In this document: positions 1 to 5,349 of the stretch, one piece after another | How positions within the stretch are numbered: position 1 is the stretch's first letter | How the letters are laid out: every line of letters starts with the position of its first letter | Source: JBAWVR01 sp037147155 | GTDB taxonomy: Bacteria > Patescibacteriota > Minisyncoccia > Phycocordibacterales > GWA1-40-21 | Assembly: GCA_037147155.1 (NCBI GenBank) | Contig: JBAWVR010000038.1 | Location: forward strand, 1 to 7,580 | DNA: 7,580 nucleotides | Reading direction: 5' to 3' | Position numbers and translations under genes: made by a program | Notes under the pieces: model-generated | Told to the model about the DNA's origin: nothing | Databases searched by the model: none | The model's input: the letters and a program-made list of their open reading frames with translations, nothing else

Positions 1-22
1 CTTTTGGCACTGGAACTCCTCA

Positions 23-47
23 TACCCCGTCAGCTTGCTGCGGGGTA
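23..47. repeat. GC-rich imperfect palindrome (REP-like hairpin)
   Basis: The arms TACCCCG (23-29) and CGGGGTA (41-47) are perfect reverse complements. Inside them CAG (31-33) pairs with CTG (38-40) around a CTTG loop, and T30 is a single-base bulge. No T-tract follows on either strand, so it does not look like an intrinsic terminator. The foot contains GTAG (45-48), reminiscent of the conserved tetranucleotide flanking REP elements mobilised by RAYT (IS200-like) transposases, but no transposase is in the window. Its last bases create the in-frame TAG (46-48) that closes the frame upstream of the large Ig-like gene. That it is a dispersed repeat is inference and needs the rest of the genome. 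Confidence 0.5.
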
Positions 48-48
48 G

Positions 49-2205
49 TTGATTGGTGTTGCGTCCGTGTCTGTTAACCCAGGAGCTTCAATTACTGCTT
101 CAGTGAATGTCACATCACAAAACGGAGCTTCAGAACGTTGGTTGTCAACAAAATACCAGATAGGAACAAACACTGCAGTTTGTGTGAATACTCCCGATCA
201 TCAGGGAAGCACAAATACTGAAACATTTTCCGTTACTGCTCCTGTAGTTGCGGGAAGTTACAGTTTTAAGGTTTGGATATATTCTGATGATGCGTGTACT
301 GCAAATGCTGTTGGTCCAACAACCTTGGTTACTGGAATTAGTGTGTCTGCTGACACCACCCCTCCAACCGCCACAGTTACATATTCCACATCTGCACCAA
401 CAAATCAAAATGTGACTGCAACCATTCATCCTAGCGAACCGGTTACAATTACCAATAACGGTGGTTCAGACTTTTACACTTTTACTTCCAATGGTAGCTT
501 TAAGTTTGAATTCAAAGATGCTGCAAATAATACTGGTAGCACAACTGCGGTTGTAACTAATATTGATAAGACTGCACCGGTAATAACTATCGGTGAATAT
601 AACCACGCTCCAACCAATCAGGATGTTGTCGTTACTGCTTCCACAAATGAGGGTACATTGAATACCACTTCTCATACCTTCATTTCAAATGACAGTTTTG
701 ATTTCGTCGCTGTTGATGCCGCTATGAACTATGCTACTACTACAGTGACAATCAATAATATTGATAAGGTAGCTCCAGAAATAACTATTACCAATCCAGG
801 TTCTACTCCAGCTCAGTCCAAGACAATTACTGCTTTGACTAATGAGGGCACTTTGACTATGTCGGTAGATTCCGGAAGTGTTTGCAACGATTCTCTAAAC
901 TTCGTGGCCTATGATGCCGTTACCTTTAACTCCGAATCAGACAATGGTAAAAAAGTTTGTTACAAAGCCGCTGATATAGCTGGTAATACAACCTATTCTG
1001 TTTCTGAAGCCATCTCCGGTATTGATACCACTTCTCCAATCGCAAGTATTGAATATTCCAATACCGCTTGGACCAATCAGAGTGTAACAGCCACCATCAC
1101 TCCAAGTGAAGATGTGACTATTACCAACAACGATGGATCAAAGTCTTACACCTTCAACACTAGTGGTAGTTTCACTTTCGAATTTGTGGATGCGGCCAAT
1201 AATCCAGGCACTGCTACCGCCGTTGTTTCAAATATTGATGTATCATCTCCAATCACGGCTATAACCTCACCAACCGCTGGAACACATCTTAGTGGTACTG
1301 TTACTTTGAAAGCCACTGCTTCTGACGCTGTCTCACCAGCCTCTGGTATTGCCAGTGTAGAATTCTGGTATGCTTCTATCGGTACAAAAATTGAAGGGGA
1401 ATTATCTTTTGATCCAGAAACTAATACTTTCTCAATTCCATGGAATACTACAAATGTAGAAAAGGGAAATCATAGTATTTGGACCAAGGTTTGTGATATT
1501 GCTGGTAACTGCACCACTTCGGACTCAGTGTCTGTGGCTGTAGATAATACTGCACCAGTTATCACAATGAAGGGTACTAGTCCTATTCGTATTCTTCGTA
1601 ATCAAACCTATGTGGATGCTGGAGCGACTGTTTCCGATGACATGGATGAAGGATTAACAGTTCAAACTGTTAATAATGTAGACACCACAAAGGTTGGTGA
1701 TTATACCGTGACCTACAATGCTACTGACTCAGCGGGGAACAAGGCCCTAGAAGTTGTTAGAAAAGTTTCCGTCTATGCTGGTTCAAGACGCCCCCTAATT
1801 AGTGGTGTTACTGAGCCTGTTGTGACCGGAGAAACAACTGGTTCAACTAATGAGCCAACAACACAGCCGACTGAATCAAATGAAGGTGGTTCAGTTACTT
1901 ATACTCCAATTGAAGCCGTAGTTACCCCAGTATCTGGCGAGGTTTTGGGTGCGGAAAAGTTCCAATTCTTGAAGGATATGATGTTTAAGTCAAAATTAAA
2001 TCCGGATGTTAAGGAATTGCAGAATCGCTTGATATCTGAAGGTTTTATGGCCACGGGTTTGGCGACTGGATATTTTGGAACCACCACCAAGTCCGCAGTA
2101 ATCAAGTACCAAGAGAAATATGCGGATGAAGTTTTGAAGCCACTCGGTCTAACCAAGGGTACTGGATTCGTTGGTCCTTACACCAGAGCGTTTCTTAACA
2201 AATAA
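49..2205 (+). CDS. Secreted-type Ig-like repeat protein with C-terminal peptidoglycan-binding-like domain, 5' end missing or broken
   Basis: The frame encodes 718 residues if read from the TTG at 49, but this is probably not a true start. It follows an in-frame TAG, has no ribosome binding site, and is not followed by a signal peptide. Residues 5-98 form a beta-rich module with C45 and C83. Residues 102-173, 174-240, 241-325 and 326-398 are Ig-like modules that mostly open with a D-x-x-x-P-type motif. The first and last of these are about two-thirds identical by hand count. Residues 400-498 are another Ig-like module with C482 and C488. Residues 499-576 resemble DUF5011 (TAPVI, then VDAGATVSD, then VGDYTVTYNATDSAGN). 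A Thr/Pro/Glu-rich linker (577-635) leads to residues 636-718, a peptidoglycan_binding_1-like domain (VKELQNRLISEGF, GYFGTTTKSAVIKYQ). Such proteins are usually exported and bind the cell wall. Paired cysteines suggest disulfides outside the cell. An adhesin or envelope role is inferred. Confidence 0.8.
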   Translation: MIGVASVSVNPGASITASVNVTSQNGASERWLSTKYQIGTNTAVCVNTPDHQGSTNTETFSVTAPVVAGSYSFKVWIYSDDACTANAVGPTTLVTGISVSADTTPPTATVTYSTSAPTNQNVTATIHPSEPVTITNNGGSDFYTFTSNGSFKFEFKDAANNTGSTTAVVTNIDKTAPVITIGEYNHAPTNQDVVVTASTNEGTLNTTSHTFISNDSFDFVAVDAAMNYATTTVTINNIDKVAPEITITNPGSTPAQSKTITALTNEGTLTMSVDSGSVCNDSLNFVAYDAVTFNSESDNGKKVCYKAADIAGNTTYSVSEAISGIDTTSPIASIEYSNTAWTNQSVTATITPSEDVTITNNDGSKSYTFNTSGSFTFEFVDAANNPGTATAVVSNIDVSSPITAITSPTAGTHLSGTVTLKATASDAVSPASGIASVEFWYASIGTKIEGELSFDPETNTFSIPWNTTNVEKGNHSIWTKVCDIAGNCTTSDSVSVAVDNTAPVITMKGTSPIRILRNQTYVDAGATVSDDMDEGLTVQTVNNVDTTKVGDYTVTYNATDSAGNKALEVVRKVSVYAGSRRPLISGVTEPVVTGETTGSTNEPTTQPTESNEGGSVTYTPIEAVVTPVSGEVLGAEKFQFLKDMMFKSKLNPDVKELQNRLISEGFMATGLATGYFGTTTKSAVIKYQEKYADEVLKPLGLTKGTGFVGPYTRAFLNK

Positions 2206-2219
2206 TTATCAAATAACCT

Positions 2220-2255
2220 CCAAAAAATCATCGCTTTACAGCGATGATTTTTTGG
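2220..2255. terminator. Intrinsic terminator after the Ig-like gene, with A-tract and T-tract in the stem
   Basis: A perfect 16-bp stem (2220-2235 with 2240-2255) closes a four-base loop TTAC. The stem itself holds AAAAAA (2222-2227) and TTTTTT (2248-2253), so the core GC-containing stem ATCATCGCT/AGCGATGAT is followed by a U-run on the plus strand. It starts 15 bp after the stop of the Ig-like gene. The symmetry would also permit termination from the other side, but no minus-strand gene arrives here. It overlaps the promoter of the next gene. Confidence 0.85.
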
Positions 2256-2263
2256 TTTATAAT
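2235..2263 (+). promoter_or_regulatory. Sigma70-type promoter nested in the terminator loop
   Basis: The -35 box TTTACA (2235-2240, five of six consensus bases) covers the terminator loop. A 17-bp spacer leads to a perfect -10 TATAAT (2258-2263). The expected transcription start, about seven bases after the -10, falls at or near A2270, the first base of an ATG. This implies a leaderless mRNA for the CAP-domain gene. Box matches and spacing are read directly; activity is inferred. Confidence 0.7.
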
Positions 2264-2269
2264 ATGTCC

Positions 2270-3247
2270 ATGCTTAAATGGTTAAAAAATCATTTCATTC
2301 CTTACTCGGGCAATCGTTATCATCCGGACTTTTTTTCTAGTACTAATACTTTGGTTGTTGTGACTATACTTGTATTCATTGAGTTGGTGTTTTTTATGGC
2401 TCCACGTTTTATTACCAACTTTCAACCGGCTGCAGTCTTGGTTGGAGTACTTGGTGATTTAACCAACGAAGAGCGACAGGTCAATAATTTACCAAACCTC
2501 AAGGTTAATCCTGTATTGGCTGAGGCGGCTCAGATGAAAGCCAACGACATGGTTACAAAAAATTATTTTGCCCACACCAGTCCGGAAGGTTTGACCCCGT
2601 GGCACTGGCTTGATGAAGTCGGTTATAAATACAATTATGCTGGGGAGAACTTGGCGGTGAACTTTACAGATACTGAAGATGTGACTAGTGCATGGATGAA
2701 ATCTCCAACCCACCGTGCCAATATTGTAAAGGCTGGTTATACCGAAATGGGTAGTGCTATCGCCACTGGCACCTACAAGGGGAGAGAAAGTGTCTTTGCG
2801 GTCCAAGTGTACGCTAATCCTGCCATGCCTGAGGTAATTGCTACCAAGACCATAAATACTCAATCAAATACCGCTCCAAAGGCCAATATCGTTATTAATA
2901 CACCAGTTAAAGAGACCACCGGTAATGTTTTGGGTACTACCTCTAGTGATAGGCCAGCCGTGGCTACTGTGGAGGTTAAAAACAACCACGAAACCAGCTT
3001 TTGGCAAAAATTATTTGCTTCACCTCGCCAAACAACCAACACAATATTGCTAATTTTGTTGATTATCGTAGGAATAGCCTTACTTTTAAACATTTTTATC
3101 AAATTCAGTGTTCAGTATCGGGATGTTATTATAAACGCACTAATTATCATAGCTGTCATTATTGTCATGATTTTGTTAAACATGTATTATAGTAATAATG
3201 TAATCATCAAGAGTACTATTGATTACTCAAATACCACCTCAGCTTAA
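2270..3247 (+). CDS. Membrane-anchored CAP/SCP-like domain protein with three transmembrane segments
   Basis: The protein is 325 residues from the ATG at 2270, chosen because it coincides with the predicted transcription start. An ATG at 2264 would add two residues. The frame stays open further upstream but there it crosses the terminator. The N-terminus (HFIPYSGNRYHPDF) is basic and aromatic, followed by a membrane anchor at about 27-44. Residues 62-182 are a bacterial YkwD-type CAP domain: LTNEER, then FAHTSPEG (H102), AGENLAV (E126), AWMKSPTHRANI (H148) and a beta strand FAVQVYA. These are the conserved CAP cavity residues. A Thr/Asn-rich linker (183-245) precedes two hydrophobic helices at about 258-278 and 286-307. 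Predicted topology puts the CAP domain outside the cell. Bacterial CAP domains have no single agreed activity, so an envelope role is all that can be said. The two extra C-terminal helices are unusual for secreted YkwD proteins. Confidence 0.87.
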   Translation: MLKWLKNHFIPYSGNRYHPDFFSSTNTLVVVTILVFIELVFFMAPRFITNFQPAAVLVGVLGDLTNEERQVNNLPNLKVNPVLAEAAQMKANDMVTKNYFAHTSPEGLTPWHWLDEVGYKYNYAGENLAVNFTDTEDVTSAWMKSPTHRANIVKAGYTEMGSAIATGTYKGRESVFAVQVYANPAMPEVIATKTINTQSNTAPKANIVINTPVKETTGNVLGTTSSDRPAVATVEVKNNHETSFWQKLFASPRQTTNTILLILLIIVGIALLLNIFIKFSVQYRDVIINALIIIAVIIVMILLNMYYSNNVIIKSTIDYSNTTSA

Positions 3248-3272
3248 TTATTAGTAAGTAACTAAAACTTAT

Positions 3273-3623
3273 ATGAGCGAAAAAATGTCGTTTGGTGCGC
3301 CAAGTGAACAAATACCAATGAAGAAATTTGGTCCTGAGATTCACAATCCTTTGCAATTAGAACTTATGCAAAAGATGGTTAAAAAACTTAATGATGATAC
3401 TGCCCCGGATTGGATATTAAAGTATAGTCAAGCAGTTAGACAAATTACTAACGATAATGTCGAAATTCGAGCCATACTCGAGGAGTATAGACCAGAAGAT
3501 AAAGAATTATTTCAAGCTAATATTAAAAAAGCCGCTGCACTTATGATTCCACTCCTTGAAGGTATAGCAGGGAAGATGGATGAAGAAGAGGATAAGAATG
3601 AGGATATAGAAGAAGCAGCCTAA
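3273..3623 (+). CDS. Hypothetical small acidic cytoplasmic protein
   Basis: I do not recognise this 116-residue protein. It has no signal peptide, membrane segment or cysteine. Residues 1-24 are likely flexible. Residues 25-100 look mostly helical, with LQLELMQKMVKKL, DWILKYSQAVRQI, VEIRAILEEY and FQANIKKAAALMIPLLEGIAGKM. The tail (102-116) is strongly acidic (EEEDKNEDIEE). It starts 25 bp after the CAP gene with no visible Shine-Dalgarno or convincing promoter, so co-transcription with the CAP gene is likely. A second in-frame ATG at 3285 is an alternative start. A strong terminator follows 13 bp after the stop. Codon use is plausible for the region, and the opposite strand offers no better frame. 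It could be a small protein-binding factor, but nothing shows its function. Confidence 0.75.
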   Translation: MSEKMSFGAPSEQIPMKKFGPEIHNPLQLELMQKMVKKLNDDTAPDWILKYSQAVRQITNDNVEIRAILEEYRPEDKELFQANIKKAAALMIPLLEGIAGKMDEEEDKNEDIEEAA

Positions 3624-3636
3624 TTATACAAAAACT

Positions 3637-3668
3637 AAAGACCGGCAAGCGAAGCTTGCCGGTCTTTT
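3637..3668. terminator. Bidirectional intrinsic terminator between convergent genes
   Basis: A 14-bp perfect stem, AAAGACCGGCAAGC (3637-3650) with its complement (3654-3667), closes a GAA loop. A T-rich run (TTTTGTTTT) follows on the plus strand. On the minus strand the stem is followed by TAGTTTTTG. It lies 13 bp after the hypothetical gene and 10 bp beyond the stop of the convergent kinase gene, so it serves both. Confidence 0.9.
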
Positions 3669-3678
3669 GTTTTCTAAA

Positions 3679-4542
3679 TTATTTTTTCGGAATCTCTAGA
3701 GTAAAGGTGGCGCCTTGGTTTTGGCCAGCTGATTCGGCATAGAGTGCACCATCGTGCTTTCTAGCGATTTCTCGAGCGATGTGAAGACTGATACCCAAAC
3801 CTTCAGTGTCAGCTAGACGAGAGTCCGTGGTTCGATAAAACTTTTCAAATATTTTGTTTAAATCATTCGCCTCAATACCGATACCAGTATCAGTAATTTT
3901 AAAGAATATTTTCTGAGTATCCTGACTGATTGTGGTAGTGATTTTACCTCCAGATTTACTATAGCTTATAGCATTGTCAAGTAGAGTGTCTAGAATAAAT
4001 TGAATTTTTTTGCCGTCAATAATAATGAGAGGAATATCTGGGCTTTGTTGAATGGAGAAAGCAATATTCTTTTCTTTGATCTGGCCGGCGTATTTTTGTA
4101 GTGATTCATCAAACAATTCTCGGAGAGAAACTGCCTCAAACGCATACTCCATTTTATCATCAAATTTGACTAGCCCCACCAATAAATCAACGATCTCATT
4201 TAATTTTTGTCGCGCTTGATCGATTTGATCAAGAGCTAGGCCTTTGTCCAGATTGGTGATGTTATTATCTTTCAAACTTTCAGTAGCCCAGCGAATCTCT
4301 GTTAGCGGGGTGCGGAATTTGTGCGTTACTACCTTAACAAACTCATTTTTTAGTTCATCAGCTTCACTCTGTTGTCGGGAAAATATTATTAAGATGATTA
4401 TTGCTAAAATGATCGATAGAATATCAATTGTAAAAAAAGGCAAGGAACTCAAGCTAGTCAAAATTTGAGTCTTGAAAATAGTTAGAAGAATAATTATTCC
4501 AAGGATAATAATTAGATTGGATTGTTTGCGCAAAGTTTTCAT
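3679..4542 (-). CDS. Orphan membrane sensor histidine kinase (HisKA plus HATPase_c)
   Basis: This 287-residue two-component histidine kinase should autophosphorylate a histidine and pass the phosphate to a response regulator. Two hydrophobic helices (about 9-24 and 36-55) flank a short loop, leaving no real extracellular sensor domain and no HAMP, PAS or GAF domain. The dimerisation/H-box is VVTHKFRTPLTEIRW with H74. The ATP-binding domain shows the N-box LLDNAISYS (N190), G1-box DTGIGI (D218), F-box IFEKFYR (231-237) and a G2-like EGLGISL (247-253). The usual acidic residue after the phospho-histidine is lysine here (HKFRTP rather than HELRTP). No response regulator is next to it. The ATG at 4542 is chosen because an extended -10 lies just upstream. 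The gene converges on the terminator at 3637-3668 and diverges from the DUF167 gene. The input may be membrane state or a partner protein; its target is unknown. Confidence 0.92.
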   Translation of the reverse strand: MKTLRKQSNLIIILGIIILLTIFKTQILTSLSSLPFFTIDILSIILAIIILIIFSRQQSEADELKNEFVKVVTHKFRTPLTEIRWATESLKDNNITNLDKGLALDQIDQARQKLNEIVDLLVGLVKFDDKMEYAFEAVSLRELFDESLQKYAGQIKEKNIAFSIQQSPDIPLIIIDGKKIQFILDTLLDNAISYSKSGGKITTTISQDTQKIFFKITDTGIGIEANDLNKIFEKFYRTTDSRLADTEGLGISLHIAREIARKHDGALYAESAGQNQGATFTLEIPKK

Positions 4543-4553
4543 AATCTGAAATT

Positions 4554-4562
4554 ATTATAACA
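4554..4562 (-). promoter_or_regulatory. Extended -10 promoter element of the histidine kinase gene
   Basis: Read on the minus strand the sequence is TGTTATAAT, a perfect TATAAT (4554-4559) with the TGn extension (4560-4562). No good -35 is visible at 16-18 bp, which fits extended -10 promoters. Only 11 bp separate the -10 from the ATG at 4542, so the leader would be about four to six bases and there is no Shine-Dalgarno. Activity is inferred. Confidence 0.55.
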
Positions 4563-4573
4563 TATTTTTTGAA

Positions 4574-4584
4574 TATGATATGAT
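4574..4584 (+). promoter_or_regulatory. Probable -10 region of the DUF167 gene
   Basis: Two overlapping TATGAT hexamers (4574-4579 and 4579-4584) each match TATAAT at five of six bases. From the second, six bases lead to the ATG at 4591, the spacing expected for a leaderless mRNA. The -35 is weak at any normal spacing. It lies 12 bp or more from the opposing kinase -10, so polymerases at the two sites probably interfere. Confidence 0.4.
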
Positions 4585-4590
4585 GTTTTT

Positions 4591-4812
4591 ATGTATTTAA
4601 AAGTTAAAGTTACAACTAAAGCTAGGGTTGAAAAAATAGAAGGCGATGACAAAGGAGGGCTCAAAATCTGGGTCAAACAAGCGGCAGAAAACAATGCCGC
4701 GAATAGACGTGTTTTGGAGCTGGTCCGCGAACGCTTTCCGCGGTATAATAAGAGTGTGAGAATCATAAATGGTCATCATCATCCAAGTAAAATGTTGGAA
4801 TTGATTGATTAG
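4591..4812 (+). CDS. DUF167 (UPF0235/YggU-like) family protein
   Basis: This is a 73-residue protein, somewhat shorter than the roughly 95-residue Escherichia coli YggU. It shows the family pattern: a first strand with basic residues (LKVKVTTKARVEKI), a second strand GGLKIWVKQAAENNAANRRVLELV matching the usual L-x-V-x-V-x-A-x-x-x-x-x-A-N block before the helix, then SVRIINGHHHPSKMLEL matching V-x-I-x-x-G-x-x-S-x-x-K. The biochemical role of the family is not established; the E. coli and archaeal structures are small alpha/beta folds. The start is fixed by the -10 region at 4574-4584 and by the first strand beginning right after the Met. No terminator follows. The gene is divergent from the histidine kinase and may be partly co-transcribed with the hibernation-factor gene. 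Confidence 0.85.
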   Translation: MYLKVKVTTKARVEKIEGDDKGGLKIWVKQAAENNAANRRVLELVRERFPRYNKSVRIINGHHHPSKMLELID

Positions 4813-4902
4813 ATTCTCCATGAGGTCCGAAACATTATTAATAACTAAAATTGTTTCTTGAGATAACAAGGAATAATTCACCCGAGAAAATTTTGACTGA
4901 TA

Positions 4903-4945
4903 GAAAATCATAGATTTTCCAAACATTAAGCAGGATGCTTAATGT
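4903..4945 (+). promoter_or_regulatory. Two tandem perfect hairpins in front of the hibernation-factor gene
   Basis: Hairpin one pairs GAAAATC (4903-4909) with GATTTTC (4913-4919) around ATA. Hairpin two pairs ACATTAAGCA (4923-4932) with TGCTTAATGT (4936-4945) around GGA. Neither is followed by a T-tract, so they are not standard terminators. A further GAAAAT at 4886-4891 could compete for the right arm of hairpin one. The 164-bp gap 4813-4976 holds no convincing gene, and these hairpins are its only clear structure. They could be a leader-RNA control element, an operator, or an mRNA-stability or processing site. Which one cannot be told from sequence alone. Confidence 0.5.
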
Positions 4946-4976
4946 GTCAGCCAAAACTTTAACGGGTAAAAAATAT

Positions 4977-5348
4977 ATGCAAATACAAATCAGAGCGAAG
5001 AATTTCGATATTACTCCAGCGATTGAAGAATACGTCCAAAAGAAAATCGAAGATGTTTCAAAATTTATCGGACACAAATCTAAGGATGCTATGGTGGAAG
5101 TTAGATTAGCTCGAACAACCACTCACCACAAAGAAGGAGAAATATTCGAAGTTGACGCTGACATTAGACATATTGGTTTTGAATGTGATGCTGATGCTGA
5201 AGCCAATGATCTATATAGTGCGATTGATCAAATCAAAGACGAACTAATTCATCAAGTTGAGTCACATAAAGAAAAAAGAGTTAGTTTAGTTCGCCAAGGT
5301 GGAGCTCAGCTCAAGGCCATGATCAAAGGTCTTAAATTCTGGAAATAA
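4977..5348 (+). CDS. hpf: Ribosome hibernation-promoting factor, short HPF/RaiA type
   Basis: This 123-residue member of the S30AE/sigma-54 modulation family binds the decoding centre of the small ribosomal subunit, silences translation and protects idle ribosomes. The family hallmarks are clear: MQIQIRAKNFDITPAIEEYVQKKIEDVSKFI at the N-terminus (beta-alpha), central strands AMVEVRLA, EIFEVDADIRH and FECDADAEANDLYSAIDQIKDELIHQVESHKEK. The DLYSAID helix matches the usual D-M-Y-A-A-I-D. Only about 25 basic residues follow (QLKAMIKGLKFWK), so the long-HPF dimerisation domain is absent. The ATG at 4977 is chosen because the family starts at MQIQI. A possible ATG at 4935 would add 14 unrelated residues and lies inside a hairpin. 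It is followed after one base by the cyclophilin-like gene, so the two are very likely one operon. Assignment to HPF rather than RaiA/YfiA is uncertain. Confidence 0.92.
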   Translation: MQIQIRAKNFDITPAIEEYVQKKIEDVSKFIGHKSKDAMVEVRLARTTTHHKEGEIFEVDADIRHIGFECDADAEANDLYSAIDQIKDELIHQVESHKEKRVSLVRQGGAQLKAMIKGLKFWK

Positions 5349-5349
5349 A

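Noticed and set aside
23..48. Intrinsic terminator
   Set aside because: Neither strand has a T-run after the stem, unlike the three clear terminators in this window.
145..675. Cysteine- and serine-rich minus-strand frames in the Ig-like gene
   Set aside because: They are composition artefacts of Thr/Asn-rich repeat coding on the other strand.
2171..2269. N-terminal extension of the CAP protein frame back to 2171
   Set aside because: It would overlap the end of the Ig-like gene, run through the perfect terminator hairpin, and start upstream of the strong promoter. The basic, aromatic N-terminus plus anchor begin naturally at 2270.
2489..2863. Minus-strand frame of 124 codons
   Set aside because: It lies fully inside the CAP domain, whose motifs are unmistakable. 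The antisense product shows no domain.
4597..4926. Minus-strand frame of 109 codons over DUF167 and the leader
   Set aside because: It is antisense to a recognised family and shows no motif or start signal.
4935..4976. Start of the hibernation factor at ATG 4935
   Set aside because: The extra 14 residues do not fit the family N-terminus, and the ATG straddles the loop and stem of a perfect hairpin. MQIQI at 4977 is the family start.
4838..5122. Minus-strand frame of 94 codons across the hairpins and the hpf start
   Set aside because: It is antisense to the conserved N-terminus of HPF and crosses both hairpins, with no recognisable domain.
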